Source: Segetibacter aerophilus
Lineage (GTDB): Bacteria; Bacteroidota; Bacteroidia; Chitinophagales; Chitinophagaceae
Assembly (NCBI RefSeq): GCF_007991655.1
Contig: NZ_BJYT01000009.1
Span: forward strand, 179,581 to 243,580
Reading direction: 5' to 3'
Length of the DNA: 64,000 nucleotides
Both the position numbers and the translations under genes were made by a program. This document shows positions 1 through 7,445 of the stretch, in pieces. Position 1 is the first letter of the stretch. Each line of letters starts with the position of its first letter. The notes beneath the pieces were generated by a model that was not told where the DNA came from, made no database searches, and saw nothing but the letters and a program-made list of their open reading frames with translations.

Positions 1-462
1 GGTATTGTAACAGGTTTTCTTTTACGGGATGGCAGCATTGATAAGGAGCGTATACTCACGATAGTAGAACTTGCTCATCCAATGGTAGTAACTTTTCACC
101 GCGCCTTTGATCGTTGTAAAAATCCGTTTGAAGCGCTGGAAGATATCATCAATGCCGGATGCAAACGAATACTTACGTCCGGACAAAAACCAACGGCGCC
201 TAAAGGCATTGAACTAATTAACCAATTGGTAACTGCAGCCGACAACCGGATTGTAATCATGCCGGGAAGCGGTGTAAGAAAAGAAAACATAGCGGTGCTT
301 GCCGAACAAACCGGTGCAAGAGAATTTCATTCTTCTCTGCGTTCAACCGGCCGGAGTAGTATGGAATTTATTCACCCCGAATTTAAAAACGAACCGGGAG
401 ACTATAGCCAGGATATTGTTTCGAGGGAAGAAGTTCAATTGCTTATTAATGCTTTGAAGTAA
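1..462 (+). CDS. cutC: CutC family copper homeostasis protein (5' truncated by window edge)
   Basis: The reading frame is open from base 1 and gives the last 153 residues of a CutC-type TIM-barrel protein; the family is usually about 230-250 residues, so roughly a third lies before the window. Conserved blocks are visible: VTFHRAFDRC, ILTSGQ, IMPGSGVRKENI and EFHSS. CutC proteins are cytoplasmic and historically linked to copper tolerance, though their true activity is unsettled. The gene is followed by 145 bp without a gene and then by a sugar-acid dehydrogenase on the same strand. Family assignment is secure; function is not. Confidence 0.9.
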   Translation, partial: GIVTGFLLRDGSIDKERILTIVELAHPMVVTFHRAFDRCKNPFEALEDIINAGCKRILTSGQKPTAPKGIELINQLVTAADNRIVIMPGSGVRKENIAVLAEQTGAREFHSSLRSTGRSSMEFIHPEFKNEPGDYSQDIVSREEVQLLINALK

Positions 463-607
463 TTGAAATAGTAAGCTGAAATCAAAAGAGTGCTTCAATA
501 TGTTTAAACCTCTAAATGTTTTTCCAAGGTTTAATCAGTATCGCGGCAATGCCGGAAGATTCCCTTAATTAATTATCGTTACTTTATTTATACAAATTCC
601 TATCAAA

Positions 608-1639
608 ATGAGTGAAACTAACACGGCGTCAAAACCAGAAATGAAATACGTGTCTGCTGAAGAAATGGAAAGACAGTTTTATGCCATTTTGGTAAAAGAA
701 GGAATGAAAGAAGACAAAGCAGCTACCTGCGCAAAAGTGTTTACCGAAAATAGTGTAGATGGAGTGTACACACATGGTGTAAACAGGTTTCCGAGGTTTG
801 TGCAATACATAAAGGACAAGCATGTAGTTACAGATGCTGAGCCAGTTTTAAAAGGCACTTTTGGTGCGGTAGAACAGTGGGACGGGCAGTCAGGTCCGGG
901 CATTACCAACGCACTATTTTGTACTGAAAGGGTAAAGGAAATCGCCCGCAAAAGTGGAATTGGCTGCGTGGCAATAGGTAACACAAACCATTGGATGCGG
1001 GGCGGCACGTATGGCTGGCAAGCAGCGAAAGATGGATTTGCATTTATCTGCTGGACGAACACGATTGCCAACATGCCCTCATGGGGAGCAAAAGACAACC
1101 GGCTCGGAAACAACCCGCTGATTTTTGCCGTTCCTTTTGAAGAAGAAGCCATAGTGCTGGATATGGCTATGTCACAGTTTTCTTTTGGGAAAATTGAATT
1201 GATGAAAATGCAGGGTGAAGCGTTGCCGGTTGCAGGAGGCTTCGATAAAAGTGGCCAGCTATCCACCGACCCCGTTGCAATAACGGAAAGTGGTCTTTTA
1301 CTTCCTATCGGCTATTGGAAAGGGTCAGGACTTTCGCTGCTACTTGATATACTTGCTGCTATTCTTTCAGGTGGCTTAGCTACAAATGAGATTAGCAAAC
1401 TACCAGCTGAGATAAATGTTTCGCAGGTCTTTATTGCCATTGATCTTTCTAAACTCCACAATACTTCAGCCATTAGACAAGCACTTCAAAACGTTATCGA
1501 GGACTATAAAAGCGCTGTTCCAGCGGAAGGCAAATCAGTTAGATATCCTGGGGAGGGTGTGGTGAAAACACGAAAAGAAAACCTTAAGAAAGGAATCCCA
1601 GTAAACGTGCAGGTGTGGAATGAAATATTAAGTTTATAG
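608..1639 (+). CDS. yiaK: 3-dehydro-L-gulonate 2-dehydrogenase-like (YiaK, Ldh2/malate-lactate dehydrogenase family)
   Basis: A 343-residue NAD(P)H-dependent oxidoreductase of the Ldh2/YlbC fold. The sequence follows E. coli YiaK closely: THGVNRFPRF with His56 near residue 56, the NTNHWMRGGTYGWQAA block around 125-140, WGAKDNRLGNNPL, and MGYWKGSGLS-like IGYWKGSGLSLLLD near 230. YiaK reduces 2,3-diketo-L-gulonate in ascorbate/L-xylulose-type sugar-acid catabolism. The ATG is preceded by an AT-rich stretch without a Shine-Dalgarno motif, as is normal in Bacteroidota. A YiaL/YhcH-family gene lies about 3 kb downstream, which fits a sugar-acid role. Exact substrate is inferred. Confidence 0.85.
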   Translation: MSETNTASKPEMKYVSAEEMERQFYAILVKEGMKEDKAATCAKVFTENSVDGVYTHGVNRFPRFVQYIKDKHVVTDAEPVLKGTFGAVEQWDGQSGPGITNALFCTERVKEIARKSGIGCVAIGNTNHWMRGGTYGWQAAKDGFAFICWTNTIANMPSWGAKDNRLGNNPLIFAVPFEEEAIVLDMAMSQFSFGKIELMKMQGEALPVAGGFDKSGQLSTDPVAITESGLLLPIGYWKGSGLSLLLDILAAILSGGLATNEISKLPAEINVSQVFIAIDLSKLHNTSAIRQALQNVIEDYKSAVPAEGKSVRYPGEGVVKTRKENLKKGIPVNVQVWNEILSL

Positions 1640-1668
1640 GTTTCTCTGCTTCAAAAGCAACTTGGTTG

Positions 1669-2298
1669 CTATTCCTTTTCCACAAGGCCTTTTGCCAGCC
1701 CTTTCCATTGCAATTTTGAACCGCCGAAGATTGCACCGATACCTGTTGCAACATGGCGAACTTTATCCATAATAGTTTCGGAGTCCGTATTTGGTTTAGT
1801 ATTTCGGTCGTAGATAGTGGCCGTTACTTTATTGTTTTCTCTGGTTACAATAAAAGTACTTGTAGAGTCTTCAGAATAGAAATGAGCGATACTTTTATCT
1901 TCATTGAGAGGACTGGTCGAAGGTCGCACACGTATACCAATACTATCAACATCAGTCTGAGACACTTCTTTTACATCCTCCACCTGCACCCAGTCGTACC
2001 CATCTCCTGCACTACTGCCAGGACCTGGTATGTCAATTTTAAAATAGTCGCCCTTCTCCACAGTACGATTTACTTCATGGCCATCTTTATCAACCAATTG
2101 AAATTCTGCGCTTGCTTTTCCTGCTACCTCGTGCCATTTATTTACAGCAAGCAGGCGGCTCTTTGCGATCTCAAAAAAAGCACTTGCCTCTCGGGGACTT
2201 TCAAATTCTTCAGAAGCTGCCGAGTCTATTATTACCCCGGTTTCTTGTGGCGGGATGAGTCCCGTGTAATTTTTTTCTTCCATACTAGAACTCATCAA
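1669..2298 (-). CDS. Hypothetical protein, 209 aa
   Basis: I do not recognise this family. There is no signal peptide or membrane helix. The protein is acidic and largely hydrophilic, with a helical N-terminal third (EEFESPREASAFFEIAKSRL) and a probable beta-rich middle (VNRTVEKGDYFKIDIPGPGS, YDWVQVEDV). The C-terminus, from about residue 175, reads DKVRHVATGIGAIFGGSKLQ and could be an amphipathic helix. Three Met codons near the start (1, 2, 6) leave the exact start open. It is convergent with the yiaK-like gene, with a small AGCAAC/GTTGCT hairpin at 1656-1670 across the junction. It could be a phylum-restricted stress protein, but nothing in the sequence proves this. Confidence 0.6.
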   Translation of the reverse strand: MMSSSMEEKNYTGLIPPQETGVIIDSAASEEFESPREASAFFEIAKSRLLAVNKWHEVAGKASAEFQLVDKDGHEVNRTVEKGDYFKIDIPGPGSSAGDGYDWVQVEDVKEVSQTDVDSIGIRVRPSTSPLNEDKSIAHFYSEDSTSTFIVTRENNKVTATIYDRNTKPNTDSETIMDKVRHVATGIGAIFGGSKLQWKGLAKGLVEKE

Positions 2299-2460
2299 AA
2301 ATCTATGCCATATGAGTTTGAACTAAAAGCTGAACAGTCCTTAAGCTTTATTGATTTTTAAAGCCCTTTTTGCTAAAAGCCAAATTATTACAGGGAACAA
2401 AAGTTGCAACAGGCTAAATACAATTAGACCTCCGATTTTTAGAAATCAACAAAGCAAAAA

Positions 2461-3270
2461 ATGGATAACAATCAAAAACTGAAAGGCCAGTCAGCACTGG
2501 TTACCGGCGCAAGTAGTGGAATAGGAAAAGCTGTAGCAATTGCCCTGGCCAATGAGGGAGCGAGAGTGGTTGTCAATTACTCGTCTCACCCTGAACATGC
2601 TGAAGAAGTTGTTGATGAGATAAAAGCAAACGGTGGCACTGCCATGATATATGGAGCAGACGTAAGTAAGGAGGACGAGGTTCAGGCAATGTTCCAGGCA
2701 ATGTTTAAAGAATATGGTACTATCGATATTTTGGTTAGCAATTCCGGGATTCAGAAAGATTCTGGTTTTGCAGAAATGTCGCTTGCCGACTGGCAAAAAG
2801 TAATCGATGTAAACCTAACCGGGCAATTCCTTTGTGCAAGAGAGGCAGCAAGAGAATTTTTAAAACGCGGAGTAGTACCGGAAAGAAGTGTCGCTGCAGG
2901 AAAAATCATTTGCATGAGCAGTGTACATGAGGTGATACCCTGGGCGGGTCATGTAAATTATGCTGCAAGCAAAGGCGGTATAATGCTTATGATGAAATCA
3001 ATGGCACAGGAACTTGCTCCACATAAAATAAGAATAAACAGTATTGCGCCGGGCGCTATTCAAACGCCCATCAATAAAGATGCGTGGGAGACACAGGAGG
3101 CGTTGGACAAACTACTTACACTTATACCTTACAAAAGAATTGGCAAACCTGAAGACATTGGTAAGGTTGCCGTTTGGCTGGCAAGCGATGAGTCCGATTA
3201 TGTTGTAGGCACTACCATTTTTGTTGATGGCGGTATGACTCTATATCCCGGGTTTGCTTCCAATGGATAA
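2461..3270 (+). CDS. SDR family NAD(P)-dependent oxidoreductase (glucose 1-dehydrogenase-like)
   Basis: A classical short-chain dehydrogenase of 269 residues. The cofactor motif TGASSGIG is at residues 15-22, Asn118 lies in DVNLTG, Ser153/154 in ICMSSVHE, and the catalytic pair Tyr167/Lys171 in VNYAASKGG. The usual NNAG structural motif reads SNSG (93-96), a mild variant. The C-terminus (IFVDGGMTLYP) is typical of glucose 1-dehydrogenase and related polyol/sugar oxidoreductases. The enzyme is cytoplasmic. Its position next to a YiaK-like dehydrogenase and a SemiSWEET sugar transporter suggests carbohydrate oxidation. Family certain, substrate unknown. Confidence 0.9.
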   Translation: MDNNQKLKGQSALVTGASSGIGKAVAIALANEGARVVVNYSSHPEHAEEVVDEIKANGGTAMIYGADVSKEDEVQAMFQAMFKEYGTIDILVSNSGIQKDSGFAEMSLADWQKVIDVNLTGQFLCAREAAREFLKRGVVPERSVAAGKIICMSSVHEVIPWAGHVNYAASKGGIMLMMKSMAQELAPHKIRINSIAPGAIQTPINKDAWETQEALDKLLTLIPYKRIGKPEDIGKVAVWLASDESDYVVGTTIFVDGGMTLYPGFASNG

Positions 3271-3293
3271 CTAAAAGCGGACAATTTTGGAAA

Positions 3294-3356
3294 GAAGATT
3301 TTCGATCAGCCAGACTCCTTAGGATCTGCTTTCGAAAATCTTCCAGCTTGTTTTTT
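3294..3356 (+). terminator. Intrinsic terminator after the SDR gene
   Basis: A perfect 12-bp inverted repeat, GAAGATTTTCGA (3294-3305) and TCGAAAATCTTC (3332-3343), encloses a 26-nt loop that can itself pair further (CAGACTCC with GGATCTG). A T run (3351-3356) follows on the plus strand. It lies between two convergent genes. Confidence 0.7.
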
Positions 3357-3633
3357 AAGATACCGCCTTTTTATCTTTAGATCCATTCCTGATTTTGAAA
3401 TATAGAATTGTTGCTGATAATAAAAACGTTACAGCGTTTGCCAGCACTACCGGAAGATTCTTAGTATAGAGGCCATATAGAAACCAGGTTAAAGTGCCGA
3501 ATGTAAACAACCAATACATTGCAAGAGAAATAGAAGAAGTGTCTTTAGTGCGAATAGTTTGAAATGCCTGGGGAACAAAAGATACTGTTGTACAAAAAGC
3601 TGCTACCAATCCCGCCACGGAAATCCAATTCAT
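3355..3633 (-). CDS. SemiSWEET-type sugar transporter (MtN3/PQ-loop)
   Basis: A 92-residue membrane protein with three predicted helices, about residues 3-22, 36-55 and 62-82, the size of a single SemiSWEET triple-helix bundle, which works as a dimer. The PQ signature appears as SFVPQAFQTIRTKDTSSIS at residues 19-37, including the conserved Pro and the Thr-x-Lys/Ser stretch. SemiSWEETs allow passive movement of small sugars across the inner membrane. The C-terminus is lysine-rich (NGSKDKKAVS) and so probably cytoplasmic. The stop lies just past the shared terminator. The sugar dehydrogenases on either side support a sugar role. Confidence 0.88.
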   Translation of the reverse strand: MNWISVAGLVAAFCTTVSFVPQAFQTIRTKDTSSISLAMYWLFTFGTLTWFLYGLYTKNLPVVLANAVTFLLSATILYFKIRNGSKDKKAVS

Positions 3634-3838
3634 ATTATATTAATTTTTTAATTACTATTTGAAAACATCCTACCTAAGAAAAATGATGCCACTTTTCGAG
3701 CGGCCCTTCCGACGTTTAGGTTTCAGGTAGTTACCAGAAGCAGCTTTGAGTTTCTTTTATAAAGGAGGCATGCCCACATTATACGGTGGTAAATTTGTTC
3801 TACAGGAAGAATTGCCCGAATATCCTTGAAAGCAGGAA

Positions 3839-4312
3839 CTAATACCCCACTTTATCCTCTTTGTTTTTCCATTGCTCGAAAACCTTTAAAGCCGCATTGC
3901 GGCCGATTGAGATGATGGGAATTTTACGTAGTGCGTGATCGCAACCAAGCTCTTCATAAATCATAGAATCGTCGAAGCCTATGGCGGCAGCATCGAGTCG
4001 GGTGTTGGCAAAATATACTTTTTTAGGCCGGGCCCAATAGATAGCGCCCATACACATGGGGCAGGGTTCGCATGAAGTATAGACTTCACAATCGGCCAGC
4101 TGAAAAGTTTGAAGATTTTTACAAGCATCACGAATAGCCACTACTTCCGCATGTGCAGTCGGATCATTCGTAGAAGTCACCCTGTTATTTCCCTGGCCCA
4201 CAATTGTATCTCCTTTCACTATCACACATCCAAAAGGCCCTCCCTCGTTGCCTGCAATTCCACGGGCAGAAAGTTCGATCGCCTTTTGCATAAAAAACTC
4301 TTCTCTTGTCAT
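3839..4312 (-). CDS. guaD: Nucleoside deaminase, guanine deaminase (GuaD)-like
   Basis: A 157-residue cytidine/deoxycytidylate deaminase-fold enzyme. The zinc site is visible: His54 and catalytic Glu56 in TAHAEV, and Cys84/Cys87 in PCPMC. The length and the C-terminal block EELGCDHALRKIPII match Bacillus-type GuaD (guanine to xanthine plus ammonia) better than tRNA adenosine deaminase TadA, whose C-terminus is shorter and basic. It is cytoplasmic and probably serves purine salvage. The ammonia it releases could be noted beside the urease operon 7 kb away, but that link is only suggestive. A TadA-like role cannot be ruled out. Confidence 0.82.
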   Translation of the reverse strand: MTREEFFMQKAIELSARGIAGNEGGPFGCVIVKGDTIVGQGNNRVTSTNDPTAHAEVVAIRDACKNLQTFQLADCEVYTSCEPCPMCMGAIYWARPKKVYFANTRLDAAAIGFDDSMIYEELGCDHALRKIPIISIGRNAALKVFEQWKNKEDKVGY

Positions 4313-4454
4313 TTACTTTACTTTTCGGTGAACATGTAAATATAGTTTAGCCCAACCATTTATTGCAGATGCAATACTTTTATGAGGTGATAAACAAGAG
4401 TTAGCTACCCATAGAACATAGGCTGCAGTTGCACAATGAAATGCCGATGAAAGG

Positions 4455-4470
4455 ATTGCGACGCAACAAT
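4455..4470 (+). repeat. Degenerate copy of interspersed repeat, type B (TGCGACGCAAC)
   Basis: Reads ATTGCGACGCAACAAT in the 271-bp gap between the deaminase and the YhcH gene. It keeps the TGCGACGCAAC core found at 16813, 20197, 35594 and 54746. Confidence 0.5.
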
Positions 4471-4583
4471 GAATAAACAGGGCAATGCAGCTGGTATTGA
4501 ATAAAATGACAGTTGATGAATAACAGGTAACAGTTATTACGGTACGAAAATGGCAATCACTAACCGAAATATTAAAAAGACAG

Positions 4584-5033
4584 ATGATTACAGATGTTAT
4601 ACAAAATGCCCACTTGTACGAAGGGTTGAATGAAAGATTTAAAAGGGCATTTAGGTACTTACATGAAACAGATTTTTCTGCCATTGAATTAGGGAAACAC
4701 TCGATTGAAGGTGACGACATATTTGCCATCGTAAATGAATTTGAAACGAAAGACAAGCATGAGTGTGACGGCGAAGCACATAAAAAACACATAGACATAC
4801 AATACCTGGTAAAGGGGACTGAAATGTTCGGATATGCACCGCTGACCACTCAAAAGCCGGTGGTAGATTATGATGAAGCAAATGACGTAGCGATTTATAG
4901 AGAAGCTGTCTCTTATCTAAAGCTTGAGGCAGGTATGTTTATCATCTTTTATCCGACAGACTTGCATCAACCGGAAGTGCGTGAATTTGAACCGGTGCTG
5001 GTGAGAAAAGTCGTCGTAAAAATTAAAATCTAA
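4584..5033 (+). CDS. YhcH/YjgK/YiaL family protein
   Basis: A 149-residue cupin-like protein of the YhcH/YjgK/YiaL (DUF386) family. Diagnostic features are the KHSIEGDDIFAIVNEFETK stretch, a KKHIDIQYLVKG block carrying the conserved His, and LEAGMFIIFYPTDLHQPEV near the C-terminus with the metal-ligand-type His. E. coli relatives sit in the yiaKLMNO sugar-acid and nan sialic-acid operons, where an anomerase or sugar-acid binding role has been proposed. Its presence near a YiaK-like gene fits. The start overlaps nothing and has no Shine-Dalgarno motif. Confident family call; reaction unproven. Confidence 0.88.
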   Translation: MITDVIQNAHLYEGLNERFKRAFRYLHETDFSAIELGKHSIEGDDIFAIVNEFETKDKHECDGEAHKKHIDIQYLVKGTEMFGYAPLTTQKPVVDYDEANDVAIYREAVSYLKLEAGMFIIFYPTDLHQPEVREFEPVLVRKVVVKIKI

Positions 5034-5066
5034 CTCTTTCTTACTTTACAATTTCTTTAGCGTCAC

Positions 5067-6932
5067 ATGCAAACACTTCGCGTAAGTATAGTTTTCTTTT
5101 TATTAATAGTAGGTCTTCAGTCGGTCGCGCAGCAGGCACTTCCTATCGCGAGCAATATACAGAAGCTATATGCAAGCGGCACGCGGACAGAGGACGGACG
5201 ACCGGGTCCAAAATACTGGCAGAATACTGCTGACTATGATATAGCTGCCATCTTAAACCCGTCAACCCTACTGCTGAAAGGTGCTGAAACAATCACCTAT
5301 ACGAATAATAGCCCCGATACTCTATTTGAGATCATTTTTAAGCTATATCCAAATATCTTTCAAAAAGGTGCAGAGCGCGAGACATCGGTTCCTGCAGAAG
5401 ATATCGGTGAAGGGATGATAATAGATGGAATAAGTGTAGCAAACAGCCCCGTGCTAACCTACTCTATCAACGGCACCAATATGAAGGTCACTATTCCACC
5501 AATGGTGCCTAAACAAAGCATTGTTTTCAACATAAAATTCCATTATTCGCTTAACAAAGGACCGGGCATGCGTACCGGGCAAGTAGAAGAAAACAGTGCG
5601 TTTGTAGCTTATTTCTTTCCAAGGATCGCAGTGTACGACGATATAGATGGCTGGAACCTTAACCAATATGTGGGCACACAGGAGTTTTACAACGACTTCT
5701 GCAATTTCAAAGCGTCCGTAACAGTTCCGAAAGATTTTGTTGTTTGGGCCACCGGCGACTTGAAAAATTGCAGCGAAGTTTTTACGGAGAAATATTGCAC
5801 TAGGATAAAACAGGCCGAATTATCTGATTCTGTTATGGATGTTATAAGTGTGCAGGACCTTGCTGCAGGTAACATCACCACTGATCAACCTGTAAATACA
5901 TGGCTGTTTGAAGCAAATAATGTGACTGATTTTGTGTTTGCTACCAGTGATCATTACGTTTGGAAATCGGCGAGCTTGGTTGTAGATCCAACGACAGGAA
6001 GAAGAACAAGGGCAGATGCAGTGTTTAATCCGAGACATGAGGATTATAACGAGGTGATTAATTACAACCTCAAAACGTTGAAAGCTATGAGCTATTCGTT
6101 TCCCAAATGGCCCTACCCCTACTCCCATGAAACTGTTTTTGATGGACTGGACCAAATGGAATACCCCATGATGGTAAATGATAATCCCACCTCTACAGCT
6201 GCCGAGGCCATTACACTTACTGATCATGAAATATTTCACACGATGTTTCCATTCTATATGGGAATTAATGAAACGAAGTATGGATGGATGGACGAGGGAT
6301 GGGCAACGATTGCAGAGTGGCTCATTTCGCCCATGATTGATTCGACAATTGTCGACAACTATGGAATTTCTTCTTATGAAAATGCTGCAGGTAAAGAAAT
6401 TGACTTGCCTGTTACCACACTTTCCACCCAGCTCAGCGGCGCGCCATTTTTTCTAAACTCTTATGTAAAACCTGCTTTAGGCTACCTCTACATTAAGGAT
6501 TATCTGGGTGACGATTTGTTTACAAAAGCGCTTCACTATTACATTGAGCAATGGCACGGAAAACACCCCATGCCCTATGATTTCTTCAACTGCATGAACA
6601 CAGGCTCAGGCAAAAATCTTGACTGGTTTTGGAAGCGCTGGTTTTTCGAAGACGGTGCACCAGACCTGGCCATAAGTAACGTAAAAAAGAAAGGAAATAA
6701 GTACGAGGTGACGGTTACAGCGAAAGGTAGCAAGCCGGTGCCAATCGACCTGCAAGTAACCCTTGACGACAATACAGTTTTAAAGCAGCACAAAAGCATT
6801 GAAGCCTGGCAAGATGGCAAGACAATGACAACAATATCTTTTAAAACAGATCGGGATGTGCTTAAGATATTTTTAGGAAGCACTTACGTCGTCGATATAA
6901 ATAAAGCCGACAACACGTGGACGAAGCAATAA
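5067..6932 (+). CDS. Secreted M1 family metallopeptidase
   Basis: A 621-residue gluzincin. Residues 1-22 form a signal peptide ending VGLQSVAQ. The zinc site is HEIFH at residues 387-391, followed after exactly 18 residues by the third ligand Glu in WMDEGWA, the canonical HExxH-X18-E spacing of M1 aminopeptidases. An N-terminal beta-saddle domain (about 50-270) precedes the catalytic domain, and a short beta domain closes the protein (about 530-621). The classical GxMEN substrate motif appears as DGLDQMEYPMM. Likely a periplasmic or surface aminopeptidase that supplies amino acids from peptides. Specificity cannot be read from sequence. Confidence 0.92.
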   Translation: MQTLRVSIVFFLLIVGLQSVAQQALPIASNIQKLYASGTRTEDGRPGPKYWQNTADYDIAAILNPSTLLLKGAETITYTNNSPDTLFEIIFKLYPNIFQKGAERETSVPAEDIGEGMIIDGISVANSPVLTYSINGTNMKVTIPPMVPKQSIVFNIKFHYSLNKGPGMRTGQVEENSAFVAYFFPRIAVYDDIDGWNLNQYVGTQEFYNDFCNFKASVTVPKDFVVWATGDLKNCSEVFTEKYCTRIKQAELSDSVMDVISVQDLAAGNITTDQPVNTWLFEANNVTDFVFATSDHYVWKSASLVVDPTTGRRTRADAVFNPRHEDYNEVINYNLKTLKAMSYSFPKWPYPYSHETVFDGLDQMEYPMMVNDNPTSTAAEAITLTDHEIFHTMFPFYMGINETKYGWMDEGWATIAEWLISPMIDSTIVDNYGISSYENAAGKEIDLPVTTLSTQLSGAPFFLNSYVKPALGYLYIKDYLGDDLFTKALHYYIEQWHGKHPMPYDFFNCMNTGSGKNLDWFWKRWFFEDGAPDLAISNVKKKGNKYEVTVTAKGSKPVPIDLQVTLDDNTVLKQHKSIEAWQDGKTMTTISFKTDRDVLKIFLGSTYVVDINKADNTWTKQ

Positions 6933-7122
6933 TGTCTATAAGAAACTTTTGTAGGTCGGCTACAGCTCAATGCTGATCATTTGTGGCGTCGCACACTGCA
7001 ACTAAAAGTTTTAATCAACACAACAAGGCGTCGGAGGTTATAACGTTTCAGAGCAATAAATCGTTTTTAAGAAAAGAAGTCTAAGTACAAGAAAGCGTTC
7101 ATTCTGGGATAGCAATATGGCT

Positions 7123-7156
7123 AAAAAAAAGGGCCCCCTGTAGAAACAGCGGGCCT
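7123..7156 (-). terminator. Strong minus-strand intrinsic terminator
   Basis: On the minus strand, AGGCCCGCTGT pairs with ACAGGGGGCCC (one internal mismatch) around a 4-nt loop and is followed by eight T residues. No minus-strand protein gene ends here: the flanking genes are both on the plus strand. That is why I link it to a small transcript. Confidence 0.75.
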
Positions 7157-7254
7157 CTAACGATTGCTTGCCATATGAAAAAGGTAGAAATATCTTTTAT
7201 CAGGAAGTAACTGTATTTAAACTGTATTTAGCAGCCATACTTTCCTTACTTCTG
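7123..7254 (-). ncRNA. Candidate small RNA, about 130 nt, with five-codon leader ORF
   Basis: The span runs from the expected start below the promoter at 7260-7292 to the terminator T run. Next to the terminator hairpin is a minimal reading frame ATG GCA AGC AAT CGT TAG (7174-7157) whose stop touches the stem base, a layout reminiscent of attenuators; but no downstream minus-strand gene exists. GAAGTAA near the 5' end can pair with TTACTTC about 45 nt later. It is either a free small RNA or an orphaned attenuator. No family recognised. Confidence 0.35.
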
Positions 7255-7259
7255 CGAAG

Positions 7260-7292
7260 CAAAAATAGGAGAAAAATGAGGCGATCAACAAA
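7260..7292 (-). promoter_or_regulatory. Bacteroidota-type promoter TTTG-N21-TATTTTTG (minus strand)
   Basis: On the minus strand TTTG (7292-7289) is followed after 21 bp by TATTTTTG (7267-7260), an exact match to the TAnnTTTG -7 element used by the housekeeping sigma factor of this phylum. It points toward the terminator at 7156-7123. Confidence 0.5.
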
Positions 7293-7445
7293 AAATAAAA
7301 TATTTTTATTTTTTTAATACTAATATAACTACTCGTTGTCGTTGATTTTTTTACTGCTACTTCTTCTTTTTAAGTAATTTTATTGCTTTTAAATTTACTA
7401 CTTTTATTTAAGGGGGTTTAAGAAAAAACATTACAAATTTTTATA

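Larger units (their letters stand above)
6933..7445. other. 513-bp intergenic region with repeat fragment and candidate small RNA
   Basis: There is no convincing protein gene. It holds a diverged type-B repeat fragment at about 6981-7002 (minus orientation, GTGTGCGACGCCACAA), a minus-strand promoter/terminator pair described separately, a tandem AACTGTATTT duplication at 7209-7218 and 7220-7229, and an AT-rich leader before the ATP-grasp gene. Confidence 0.6.

Noticed and set aside
679..1266. A 195-codon minus-strand frame inside the YiaK-like gene
   Set aside because: It is the antisense shadow of a well-supported enzyme and has no recognisable motif.
4313..4849. A 178-codon minus-strand frame across the deaminase/YhcH gap
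   Set aside because: It overlaps the well-supported YhcH gene antisense and is rich in Ser/Cys runs without family resemblance.
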